A stretch of 60,638 bases of DNA from positions 1-60,638 of the forward strand of contig CASCWU010000008.1 of assembly GCA_949155905.1 (NCBI GenBank), given 5' to 3'. How positions within the stretch are numbered: position 1 is the first letter of the stretch; every line of letters begins with the position of its first letter. Under the pieces are notes generated by a model. The model was not told where the DNA came from and did not search any database. It was given only the letters and a program-made list of their open reading frames with translations. The DNA comes from an uncultured Lachnospiraceae bacterium (GTDB lineage Bacteria; Bacillota; Clostridia; Lachnospirales; Lachnospiraceae). Position numbers and translations under genes: made by a program. Below are positions 53,245-60,632 of the stretch, one piece after another.

Positions 53245-54276
53245 TCAAATCTCCTTCCAGCATTGTGGGTCCGCCCCATAAAAGTTCCCTTCTCTGCCGC
53301 TGGCAACGGCGGGGCACCCCCGGCACCAGGCCAGCAGCTCGCATTTCTGGCACTTCTCAAACTTCGTGTACTCCCGGTACCGCTCCATCTCACAGACCCA
53401 CACATCCGCCAGCCTGTCCTCGAACACGTTTGCCACCCTGCTGTTCTGCACCCGGCGGCAGGCGTACACATCGCCGTCAGGCAGGATGGTCAGATGGCAG
53501 TTCCCACAGTTGCAGCCGCCGTAGATCATGCCGGGCTTGGTGGTGTCCGGTATTACAAATTCCCCGGTCTCATACTCATAGAGCGTCCAAAGATGGTCTT
53601 TTTTGTTGAAATATGTTTCACAGCCCCGGGCTTTGTACTCCTTGAATTTCTTATCACACTCGGCTAAAAGCTGGCGATAGCGCATGGGCTCGATACCCAC
53701 ATCCTTTTCCTCGCTGGTGGGGCAGTAGCGGGCGAAGGCGAACACATCGGCCTTGTGCTCCACCACTGTGTCGATGATGGCGGGAATCTCGTCAAGATTC
53801 GTGCCGGAGACGGTAGTCATAATGACTGCTCTAATTCCGGCTTTTTTGATGGTCTGTATCTTTTCCAGTGTGATGTCAAAGCTGCCCTGCTTGCGGAACC
53901 AATCGTGGGTCTCCCGCATCCCGTCAAGGGAGAGCTGGTACTTTTCACAGCCCAGAGATCTGAACCGGGCGCATACCTCGTCCGTCAGATGGAAGGGGTT
54001 GCCTAAAATAGTGAAGGGGGCCCCTTGGGATTTCATCAGCTCCAGCAGCCGCCAGAAATCCGGGTGGAGGATGGGGTCGCCACCGGTGATGTAGAAGTAG
54101 GGGGAACGGCCATGCACCTCGCATAAGTCCAGACAGTTGTAGAAGGTGTCCTCCATCTGCTTGAAGGTCATGCTGTCCAGCCTTTTGCAGGCGTTTTCGG
54201 AGAAAATGTAGCAGTGCTGGCAGCGTTGGTCGCACTCGTCGGTGATGTGCCATTGAAAAGCGAAATAAGGTTTCAT
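53245..54276 (-). CDS. Radical SAM/SPASM peptide maturase
   Basis: A 343-residue radical SAM enzyme. The SAM cluster is bound by C15, C19 and C22 (CDQRCQHC), with the GGDP motif at 65-68. The SPASM region holds nine cysteines (255, 257, 260, 273, 309, 312, 318, 321, 339), enough for two extra clusters, as in enzymes that form thioether or C-C links in ribosomal peptides. The gene lies 96 bp after an Ala-Cys-Gly repeat peptide gene. I recall a TIGRFAM class called the ACGX system for such a pair; this needs an HMM check. Product chemistry is unknown. Confidence 0.88.
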   Translation of the reverse strand: MKPYFAFQWHITDECDQRCQHCYIFSENACKRLDSMTFKQMEDTFYNCLDLCEVHGRSPYFYITGGDPILHPDFWRLLELMKSQGAPFTILGNPFHLTDEVCARFRSLGCEKYQLSLDGMRETHDWFRKQGSFDITLEKIQTIKKAGIRAVIMTTVSGTNLDEIPAIIDTVVEHKADVFAFARYCPTSEEKDVGIEPMRYRQLLAECDKKFKEYKARGCETYFNKKDHLWTLYEYETGEFVIPDTTKPGMIYGGCNCGNCHLTILPDGDVYACRRVQNSRVANVFEDRLADVWVCEMERYREYTKFEKCQKCELLAWCRGCPAVASGREGNFYGADPQCWKEI

Positions 54277-54372
54277 AGTGTCTGTCCTTTCTATGTTGAA
54301 CCGGGTTTACCGGGTGACTGTCGGGTGTTCCCGGCCCGAAGGCTGGGAACACGATGGGCATGGAACGCGAGA

Positions 54373-54558
54373 TTACTTGCCGTCCCCAGCGCCGCAGGCA
54401 GAGCCGCAAGCAGAGGGCTTTTCCTCTTTCTTCTCGTCCCCAGCGCCACAAGCGGAACCGCAGGCGGCAGGCTTTTCTTCCTTCTTCTCATCGCCCGCGC
54501 CACAAGCAGAAGCCACCTTCTTTTCCTCGTTCCATTCAGCCAGATTTGCCAGTGCCAT
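54373..54558 (-). CDS. Ala-Cys-Gly repeat (ACGX-type) precursor peptide
   Basis: A 61-residue peptide. After a short leader-like start (MALANLAEWNEEKKVAS) come five ACG triplets with cysteines at 19, 33, 37, 51 and 55. The repeating unit is 18 residues: ACGSACGAGD followed by EKKEEKP. The composition (only Ala, Cys, Gly, Ser, Asp, Glu, Lys, Pro after residue 17) and the regular cysteines point to a substrate for modification. GGAGG lies 12 bases before the ATG. First gene of the operon, directly ahead of a radical SAM/SPASM gene. No double-Gly or other cleavage site and no transporter are visible. Confidence 0.85.
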   Translation of the reverse strand: MALANLAEWNEEKKVASACGAGDEKKEEKPAACGSACGAGDEKKEEKPSACGSACGAGDGK

Positions 54559-54636
54559 GATAGGTACGTACCTCCGTTGGTTTATTCAGGGAAACCTGCG
54601 GCGGAGCCGCAGTGTTTTTTGCCCCCTGTGATTCCC

Positions 54637-54664
54637 ATTATACCGATTTTTCCGAAGCGTACAA
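54637..54664 (-). promoter_or_regulatory. Predicted promoter of the peptide operon
   Basis: Minus strand -35 TTGTAC (54659-54664), 16-base spacer, -10 TATAAT (54637-54642), giving a leader of about 75 nt before the peptide ATG. Confidence 0.6.
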
Positions 54665-54686
54665 GTACGCACTTTTTTGTGGGGTA

Positions 54687-54702
54687 GTTACATAAAAGTA
54701 AC
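54687..54702. promoter_or_regulatory. Candidate HxlR operator
   Basis: Perfect inverted repeat GTTAC-ATAAAA-GTAAC lies between the two divergent promoters, 22 bases from one -35 box and 8 from the other. Size and layout suit a dimeric winged-helix regulator of the HxlR/YodB type. Confidence 0.5.
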
Positions 54703-54710
54703 CCACCCTC

Positions 54711-54739
54711 TTGACAGTGTGGGGCCAATACAGTACAAT
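54711..54739 (+). promoter_or_regulatory. Predicted promoter of the HxlR gene
   Basis: TTGACA (54711-54716), 17 bases and TACAAT (54734-54739), a near-perfect sigma-A promoter about 40 bases before the ATG at 54781. Confidence 0.7.
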
Positions 54740-54780
54740 TAGAGTGTAACATGACATTTTGAAGTATTGGAGGCTGATAT

Positions 54781-55113
54781 ATGCTGACCAAAGAAGAACT
54801 CCCCGAGTGCCCAGTGGCCACCACCGTCCAGCTCATCGGAAGCAAATGGAAACTTTTGATTATCCGCAACCTGCGTATGCGCCCTTGGCGGTTCAACGAA
54901 TTGCAGAAGAATTTGGAGGGAATCAGTCAGAAGGTACTGACGGATTCCCTGCGGGCGCTGGAAGCCGATGGCCTTGTCACCCGCACGGTCTATGCGGAGG
55001 TGCCGCCCCGGGTGGAGTATACCCTTAGCGATCTGGGCGAGACCATACGGCCCATTCTGGATGTTATGGAGCAGTGGGGCGCGGGGTATAAGGAGATGGC
55101 TAAAGGCAAGTAA
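54781..55113 (+). CDS. HxlR-family transcriptional regulator
   Basis: Winged-helix regulator of 110 residues. ECPVATTVQLIGSKWKLLI is the family signature, with C10 at the position used by HxlR, YodB and HypR to sense thiol-reactive electrophiles; FNELQKNLEGISQKVLTDSLRAL is the recognition region and RVEYTLSDLG the wing. GGAGG precedes the ATG. Transcribed away from the peptide operon, with a candidate operator between the two promoters, so it likely controls both. The signal is inferred from family members (quinones, aldehydes, diamide). Confidence 0.9.
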   Translation: MLTKEELPECPVATTVQLIGSKWKLLIIRNLRMRPWRFNELQKNLEGISQKVLTDSLRALEADGLVTRTVYAEVPPRVEYTLSDLGETIRPILDVMEQWGAGYKEMAKGK

Positions 55114-55148
55114 AGTGTTTCTAACTCACAAAGTCAATTTGTTGCTTT

Positions 55149-55469
55149 CTATTTCCCTATAACTACTTGCTCAATATGCTGCACAGAGTTCCGTAACTTA
55201 ATTACGTTCTCATAATAAGTGGCCTCGTCAATCAGCCCGGTAGCGTTAGCGACAAAAGCCAGCTGATTCAGATTGTTGCCTATCTCTTTCAACTCGCGGG
55301 TCATAGCAAAGTAATCGGCAGGCGGCGATTCTTTAGGCTCATACCCAACAATAAGCTGACGAACATAAGCCGACTTTGTCAACCCACAAGACTTAGCTCG
55401 TCTAGTAATCCTCTTGTACTCTTTCTCACTCAGCCGAAGACTGAGCTTTTTCGTTCTACTGATGTCGAT
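55149..55469 (-). CDS. mobC: MobC-like relaxosome accessory protein, start unclear
   Basis: The frame reads LSLRLSEKEYKRITRRAK (a ribbon-helix-helix-like start), GLTKSAYVRQLIVGY and the MobC signature ELKEIGNNLNQLAFVAN. It helps a relaxase open the transfer origin. The frame is open from 55505 but has no ATG or GTG; AAAGGAG points to an ATC at 55469, and the only usual start codon is a TTG at 55382, which would drop the DNA-binding part. The start may be mutated. A relaxase gene normally follows; here the HxlR/peptide cargo follows instead. Confidence 0.6.
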   Translation of the reverse strand: MDISRTKKLSLRLSEKEYKRITRRAKSCGLTKSAYVRQLIVGYEPKESPPADYFAMTRELKEIGNNLNQLAFVANATGLIDEATYYENVIKLRNSVQHIEQVVIGK

Positions 55470-55537
55470 ATGAACATCTCCTTTCTGCCGCGCGACATTG
55501 CGGCTCTAAAACCGCCGGGGCGTATATGAATGGGGTC

Positions 55538-55710
55538 GTAGGGGCAGCGCCCCTACCCAGCCGCGCAAGCGGGCATTTGAGGGCATGTGTCGGACAGAAT
55601 GTCTGACACTTTGTCCTACAAATGCGATGCTGGCTCGTACTTAAAACTCAATAATTTTCGTTTTAACTACTTTTGGGCCTACGGCCCAATTTAGCGGCTT
55701 TCAGCCGCTT
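55538..55710. other. Probable oriT region with nested hairpins
   Basis: Upstream of mobC lie GTAGGGGC-AGC-GCCCCTAC (55538-55556), the near-palindrome GTGTCGGACA-GAA-TGTCTGACAC with one mismatch (55587-55609), TTGGGCC-TAC-GGCCCAA (55673-55689) and AGCGGC-TTTCA-GCCGCT (55693 on). The position next to a mobC gene suggests the transfer origin; the last hairpins may terminate the gene ending at 55709. Confidence 0.45.
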
Positions 55711-56335
55711 ATAAATCATCCCCTAAGCAGAAATCTTCGGCGCTTTCGCTGCCAAAAAGAATCACGCTTAGCGTGGCAATAGCCCGGTTTATGTTCTTGT
55801 AAAACGTCGAATGTTCAATCGCAAACCGCTCCTCAATAGCGGATATACTTATCGGGGTATCGCAGAGATAACGGGCATAAATGAGCTTGTAACCCCGCTG
55901 AGCGGAAGGGTTGGTTTCGTTTTTGCACATCTCTTTGTAACAATCCAGAGCCGCATTTAAGCGCGCCCATAGCACCTGATTCGAGGCAGTTAAAAGCGAC
56001 ATTGAGGTCAATTTCTGATTCCTGACGCTTTCCTCCTTCTCCATCAGGCGCTGATATTCGTAATCCTCCAGCAGTTTCAGGTTGTGTTCCATGCCGCATT
56101 TCAAGGAAACTTTCAGGTTGCGGTAGTTCTTCAGCAGCTTTTTTGTGACAATAATCCTCGAATTTTTCTGATTTTTACGCTGCTCTTTCGCAACCGTTTC
56201 AGCCTTTTTCTTGGAGAATCCGGCTACCAAAGCCAGCACTTTTTCGGCCTGCTGTGGTGTCCAGCCGGTAATCAAAGCTAGTTCTTTAGCGGTATCTTTG
56301 TACTCGTTTCCCAGGGTATCATACTTGTTTTTCAT
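55709..56335 (-). CDS. Element protein of unknown function (ArpU-like C-terminal HTH)
   Basis: A 208-residue protein without a clear family. The first 60 residues are helical (LALITGWTPQQAEKVLALVAG), the middle is Lys/Glu rich, and the C-terminal 60 residues (SISAIEERFAIEHSTFYKN, then INRAIATLSVILFG) look like the HTH found in late regulators of the ArpU/RinA kind. The ATG at 56335 has GGGAGGA upstream. It follows the replication initiator by 20 bases, so a regulatory role in element replication or transfer is likely but unproven. Confidence 0.6.
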   Translation of the reverse strand: MKNKYDTLGNEYKDTAKELALITGWTPQQAEKVLALVAGFSKKKAETVAKEQRKNQKNSRIIVTKKLLKNYRNLKVSLKCGMEHNLKLLEDYEYQRLMEKEESVRNQKLTSMSLLTASNQVLWARLNAALDCYKEMCKNETNPSAQRGYKLIYARYLCDTPISISAIEERFAIEHSTFYKNINRAIATLSVILFGSESAEDFCLGDDL

Positions 56336-56355
56336 GGTTATATCCTCCCACAAAT

Positions 56356-57261
56356 TCAGTTATTAGCGTTGTAAATTGCTTGTGTTGCGGTACTGCATGA
56401 GGCCGGAGCGTTGAACAAAACTGCAAGCAAATACCTGTGTGGATTATGTACCGGCCCAGCTTTCCCAAGGTTGTCCAGCGCATAGGAAACGTGCTCATAG
56501 GTCAATGAGCGCATACGCTTGCGCACAAGGGCAGTCGGAAATACTGTGCCTCCAATCTTCATTTCCGGCCCGTCCCGGCAGAGAGTTTCCGTGATGATCT
56601 CCACAACTTCATCCGCCAAATCTTCGTCGTAATTCTCACAAAGTACCGTGTACTCGATTTGCGAACGCACGTCAGCCTGCAATTCTTCAACGTCTTTCTC
56701 CGTCATTTTGTTTACTTCACACTCCCTATCCCCTGGAAGGAAGGTAGGAAGGATAAGGTCTTTATTCTCAAGTTCTTTACTATTAAGTTCTATAGATGAA
56801 AGATTTTTAACGTCCAGAAGTTCATTTTCTTTACTGCAAGAAGTCAAATTTCCTGACTTGCAGAGGTTAATATCCGGCGATTCTTGAGCACCAGTGTCAC
56901 CAGAAGTAAAGTCCTTTATGTAGATTCTGGCGGGTTTTCCCTGCCCCTGTCGCACCTTATCAATCAGGCCAATTTCAGCTAATTGTTTGGTGAATTTGAT
57001 GACCGTGGGATGTGAGCGTAGGATGTCCTTTTCCATCTGCTCCACGGTGTAAATGATGAAAAGCCGACCGTTTTCATCACTGAACTTGTCCTCATGTTGA
57101 GCAGATAGACCGGCTCTCTCCAGCATTTTTGCGTACAAAATGACAGCGCCATAGTCCAACCCGGAGAACGCCGGATTCTCCAAAAGCTCCTTTGGAACCG
57201 AGAGATAGCGGTACCTTCTGGCGGTCTGAGGACGCATATATTCCAGTTCAGTTTTGTCCAA
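56356..57261 (-). CDS. RepA_N-type replication initiator
   Basis: A 301-residue protein with the N-terminal winged-helix RepA_N domain (YRYLSVPKELLENPAF, YGAVILYAKMLERAGLS, FIIYTVEQMEKDI, KQLAEIGLIDKVRQG) and a C-terminal domain (after about 180) seen in element initiators, ending in MRSLTYEHVSYALDNLGKA and NPHRYLLAVLFN. It should start autonomous replication of the excised circle. The TTG at 57261 is chosen because AAAGGAG lies eight bases before it; no ATG matches the family start. Common in integrative elements of Clostridia. Confidence 0.82.
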   Translation of the reverse strand: MDKTELEYMRPQTARRYRYLSVPKELLENPAFSGLDYGAVILYAKMLERAGLSAQHEDKFSDENGRLFIIYTVEQMEKDILRSHPTVIKFTKQLAEIGLIDKVRQGQGKPARIYIKDFTSGDTGAQESPDINLCKSGNLTSCSKENELLDVKNLSSIELNSKELENKDLILPTFLPGDRECEVNKMTEKDVEELQADVRSQIEYTVLCENYDEDLADEVVEIITETLCRDGPEMKIGGTVFPTALVRKRMRSLTYEHVSYALDNLGKAGPVHNPHRYLLAVLFNAPASCSTATQAIYNANN

Positions 57262-57283
57262 ATTATCATCTCCTTTTCTCTTG

Positions 57284-57478
57284 TCAACGATAAATTTTGC
57301 CGGTGAGCTTGTCCATAAGCACCACCCTTTCCGCAATCGAAAAACCGGATAATTCAGCCAAGCGCCTCAATTCACAAATCAATTCCTTGGCTTTTTTGTG
57401 GCGCTCCTGCATGATATTGTCCAATGCCTGCCCGGATGTTGGGTCGCAGTAGTGCTCTGAATTTCTGTATATCTTCAC
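57284..57478 (-). CDS. Small conserved element protein
   Basis: A 64-residue protein, MKIYRNSEHYCDPTSGQAL at the start followed by a charged helix (QERHKKAKELICELRRLAEL). I recall similar short proteins (K-Y-x-x-HY-x-DPT-x-G) next to RepA_N genes of related elements. Function unknown. It precedes the initiator by 23 bases. Confidence 0.6.
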   Translation of the reverse strand: MKIYRNSEHYCDPTSGQALDNIMQERHKKAKELICELRRLAELSGFSIAERVVLMDKLTGKIYR

Positions 57479-57510
57479 GATTCCTCCTCTCTGCCAACTC
57501 TATAAACCAC

Positions 57511-57546
57511 AAAAAATGGCCCTGATAACCGAAGTCATCAGGGCCA
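57511..57546 (-). terminator. Intrinsic terminator after the gene at 57558
   Basis: TGGCCCTGAT (57517-57526) and ATCAGGGCCA (57537-57546) pair perfectly and are followed on the minus strand by TTTTTT, directly after the stop of the upstream gene. Confidence 0.8.
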
Positions 57547-57557
57547 AAGTAGGGCTA

Positions 57558-58049
57558 TTATAGCTGACTTATCACGTCATACACTGCTTGAATATGTGCT
57601 TTCCAGCGTTCGCGATCCGCCTGGTTTTTCCATCTGGAACACATATCATGGTCGGGATTCTGAACCTTTAGGAGTACACACAGCAGCATATTTGCCTCGG
57701 TTTCCGGCAAAACGATCTGACGGATTTCGTGGTCGATGTACTCCCATGCGTTTGTGTCCAATTCAGAAAAAGCAATCCTCCCGGTTAGGAAGAACTCTGC
57801 CACACACTCGGCTATCAGCACCCTAATAGAATCAAAGTAGGTTGGGTACATAAAGCGTAGCTCAGATGGGTACTCGCCTTTCCGTGGTGAGAACTTGCTG
57901 ATAAGATGGCTTTTTATTGTCTTGATAGCCTGCGGAACGTCCAACTCCTTGAACCTCACTTGCCGGAGCTGCTTTTCAATCAACACCTCTAGCATATCCT
58001 GACCGAAGGCGGTTTCCTTTACACTGATTTTGCTATTAGTCGTATTCAT
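57558..58049 (-). CDS. Element protein of unknown function
   Basis: A 163-residue, mostly helical protein with no motif I recognise (segments such as FKELDVPQAIKTIKSHLI and IRVLIAECVAEFFLTGRIAF). The ATG at 58049 follows GGAGAATAACAAA; an ATG five codons upstream overlaps that site. It is the last gene before the right arm sites and has its own terminator, so it is transcribed alone. Confidence 0.6.
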   Translation of the reverse strand: MNTTNSKISVKETAFGQDMLEVLIEKQLRQVRFKELDVPQAIKTIKSHLISKFSPRKGEYPSELRFMYPTYFDSIRVLIAECVAEFFLTGRIAFSELDTNAWEYIDHEIRQIVLPETEANMLLCVLLKVQNPDHDMCSRWKNQADRERWKAHIQAVYDVISQL

Positions 58050-58136
58050 TTTGTTATTCTCCATTGACTTTTGTAATTGCTATTTTGGCCGAACCTTATC
58101 ATGGTAATTAAAATCAGGTAAAAGCGTTATGGAAGC

Positions 58137-58179
58137 CTTCTATCAAGTTATTGGATTCTTTCTATCACTTTTTCTATCA
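58137..58179 (+). promoter_or_regulatory. Right integrase arm-type sites
   Basis: CTTCTATCA (58137-58145), TTTCTATCA (58159-58167) and TTTCTATCA (58171-58179), spaced 22 and 12 bases, mirror the left set (22 and 11) in the same orientation. About 100 bases of element follow to the CTCCG core at 58283. Confidence 0.6.
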
Positions 58180-58287
58180 AACGTGCAGAAAATTTGCAGA
58201 TTCAGATAAATTCTAAGCCTTGGCAAACGTCAAAAACCCAGGTTTTAAGCCATTTTTAGGTATCCTCTAACACTTGATAAAACTCCG

Positions 58288-60594
58288 CTGATGGTGTTTG
58301 GATTCACACTTCCCCCTGTCGGATAAAGCGTCACCTGCCAGGCTTACTCCACCGGCTCCTCTGCTTCCGACACCATAACATCAAAGCTAATCCAGGCTTC
58401 CCTTCCATCCTTTTTCGCCCATATCGTCACCGGATACAAGCCTGCCTCTGTGAAGGTATCCGTCCAGACTCCTCCGGCTATCGTGCCAAAATCCGTCTCA
58501 TAGGAAACCGGCTTTTCTGAAAAATACCCATCTAATTCCAGGGCAACCGTTTTCCCCACCGTCGTCTCTACCTCTCCTGGCTGGCGCACGGCATAAATCC
58601 CTGTACCTCCTAAGAAAATGACCGGATATTCCTCGCAAATCCCATCCTGTCCCCGGCTGTCTACATAAATCAACATCGATCCATTGCCATTTTCAAATTC
58701 GTCCTCCTGATAAACAAGATAATAAAAATCTCCTTCTGGCATCAGATCATATAGTCTGCCTCGTAATACTGCCTGTACCCGGTACTGACTGATATCCGGA
58801 TCCGTCAGCTTCACTTCAATCCGTGTGCCGTTTCGGATCTCACCGGTCGTTTTTCCGTCATAGGTGACAGAAGCAATTTCCGGAAGCCTTGCCTCTCCCT
58901 TTTCCTTTGAGCATAGAGTCAGATGCTTTTCGGCTATCAGACCGGTTTTTCCTACCGCTCGGATCACAATGTCGTTATTCCCGTTCTGAAGCTCCAACTC
59001 ATCTGTATAAAAAGCCAGTTCCTCCCAGGAACAACCATAGGAAATCTCAACAGGAATACCGTTGCAGGTGACAGAAACCTCTTCTCCGTTTTTCACACTG
59101 CCGGAAAGCACTGTTTTCCCAAAATATTCAAAAAACTCGTAATCCTCCGATAAAGTAATCACCGGAACGGCAGAACAAATCGTCACTGCATAGCTTCCAT
59201 CCCAGCCCTCTGTACCGTCTGCCGCAACAAGCGAGGTACGTAAGGTATAGTCCCCGTCCTCGATTCCCGTAAAAGAAGCTTCAAATGTCCCGTTTGCCGG
59301 AAGCTGCTTCTCTGCCGCTACCGTTCCTGTCGTATCAATCAACTGTAGCTATATAGTAGCGCCAGGCTGCACGCCAGCCGTACCAGATACTGTAAAGCTG
59401 CCGTCGGTCAGATTTAACAAGGTGTCCGGGTTGTCCAAAAGCGGAGCAGCCAGTTGGGTATAAAGACCGACGTCATAGGAGGCTTCCTCCCCATGATTGA
59501 TCACCCGATAGCTCCAGGTTCCCGGCATCCCGTGAAAGAGTAATGCGCCCTGTGTCCCCAGGTTCAGGACAGCTTGTATATCATCCTCTGCTACATTCAA
59601 GTTTTCATAACGCTGTCCGGCATAGTAACTATGTCCAGCCGGATCGGTTATCTCTAAGGAGAAATCTCCCAGCCAATCGTCAGACAAAAGTGCATAGTCG
59701 GTTCCGCTGCCGACCTCAAAGGAAAAGGAATCTGAGGTTGCACCTGCTGCCAGAGTTCCGGTTTGCCGATCTGTTTGAGTGAGGTGGAATTCGTCGGCGA
59801 GCGGGTGGAGTGGAAGGTCGGCTGTTTGCCAGTCAGTAGATGGTTCAGCCGTTATGTCTGTCACATCTGTCGTATCCGTAATGGTACTGTCTGTATTAGT
59901 GACATCTGCGACAGTTTCCTTTACAGACGCTTCCTCTGAAGTATTGGCAGTCTCTTCTAGCTGTAGCTGTTCTGCGGTTTCCTCTATGGCAGATGGAGTG
60001 GTGGTCTGAAGCCCTGATGGTAAGCCAGGGATGTCTGCATCTGTTGTCGAAGAGCTTTCCGGTGCTACGATTAAACTGTCTGCTTTTGTAATAGTTGTAT
60101 CTTCAGAATTAACTAAATTGCTTTCTTCTGCCCCTGTAGCTACTTCCTCTGTTTCTGGTATTGTAAAAGTTGTATAGGCCATCGTATATGGAGTACGATA
60201 GTCACTTCCATTTGGTACTAATTTTGAAGTATAAGGGAAAGGTCTTTTTACATCCTTTTGGACAGTCGTTTCCTTATTTGCAAAATCACATACTTTTACA
60301 GTTAACGTATGTACTCTTTTATTTAATAGTTTTCCGATACTAACTGTCACTGTCTCCTTTTCCTTGAAATCCCAGTTGTCTATTTTTTTTAGTTTTTTCC
60401 CATCTAAAAATAGTTCAACTGATTTCACACCAATGTTATCAAACGGACTAATCGTAAAATCAACCGTTCCTTGAAGCATATTTATATTCCAGTCAATTTC
60501 AGCAGATGGGGCTTCGTCATCATATTGGCATAGATTTTGAGCAAAAATATTCCAATAATTATAAGCCTCTAAAGTATTTTCATTAACACCACTT
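58288..60594 (-). pseudogene. B-repeat surface protein, N-terminal part with in-frame stops
   Basis: One minus-strand frame runs from 60594 to the element edge, broken by TAG at 59349-59351 (between GVQPGATI and LQLIDTTGTV) and TAA at 58344-58346 (between EAEEPVE and AWQVTLYPTGG). The codons around both stops read on sensibly. It holds an Ig-like domain (about 60479-60240), a Thr/Glu-rich linker, a pre-peptidase-like beta domain (59800-59380), two more beta domains, and the first part of a B repeat just before the element. A stop at 60595 and no ATG before 60479 leave no signal peptide, so the 5' end is also lost. Confidence 0.75.
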
Positions 60595-60607
60595 TACAAG
60601 TTTTTAA

Positions 60608-60632
60608 CAAAAAGTGCCGTATGAAGCACTTT
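60608..60632 (-). terminator. Hairpin upstream of the broken surface protein gene
   Basis: AAAGTGC (60611-60617) and GCACTTT (60626-60632) form a hairpin followed on the minus strand by TTGTTAAAAAC. It may end a gene lying beyond the right edge. Confidence 0.4.

Larger units (their letters stand above)
48262..58287. mobile_element. Integrated mobilizable element, about 10 kb
   Basis: Bounded by a shared CTCCG (48262-48266 and 58283-58287), with three TTTCTATCA arm-type sites inside each end at the same spacing. Order: tRNA-like left end, broken integrase, excisionase, HTH regulator, the peptide/ADP-ribosylation operon, HxlR regulator, MobC, a probable oriT region, three accessory genes and a RepA-type initiator. 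It interrupts the B-repeat gene. No relaxase or conjugation gene is present, so it would depend on another element for transfer. The exact boundaries rest on a five-base core and are uncertain by a few bases. Confidence 0.75.

Noticed and set aside
54373..54558. Exported bacteriocin precursor
   Set aside because: No double-glycine leader, immunity gene, peptidase or transporter is present in the operon.
59349..59351. TAG recoding (suppression or non-standard code)
   Set aside because: TAG is used as an ordinary stop in the same window, for example in rpmE, and the same gene also has a TAA; decay is simpler.
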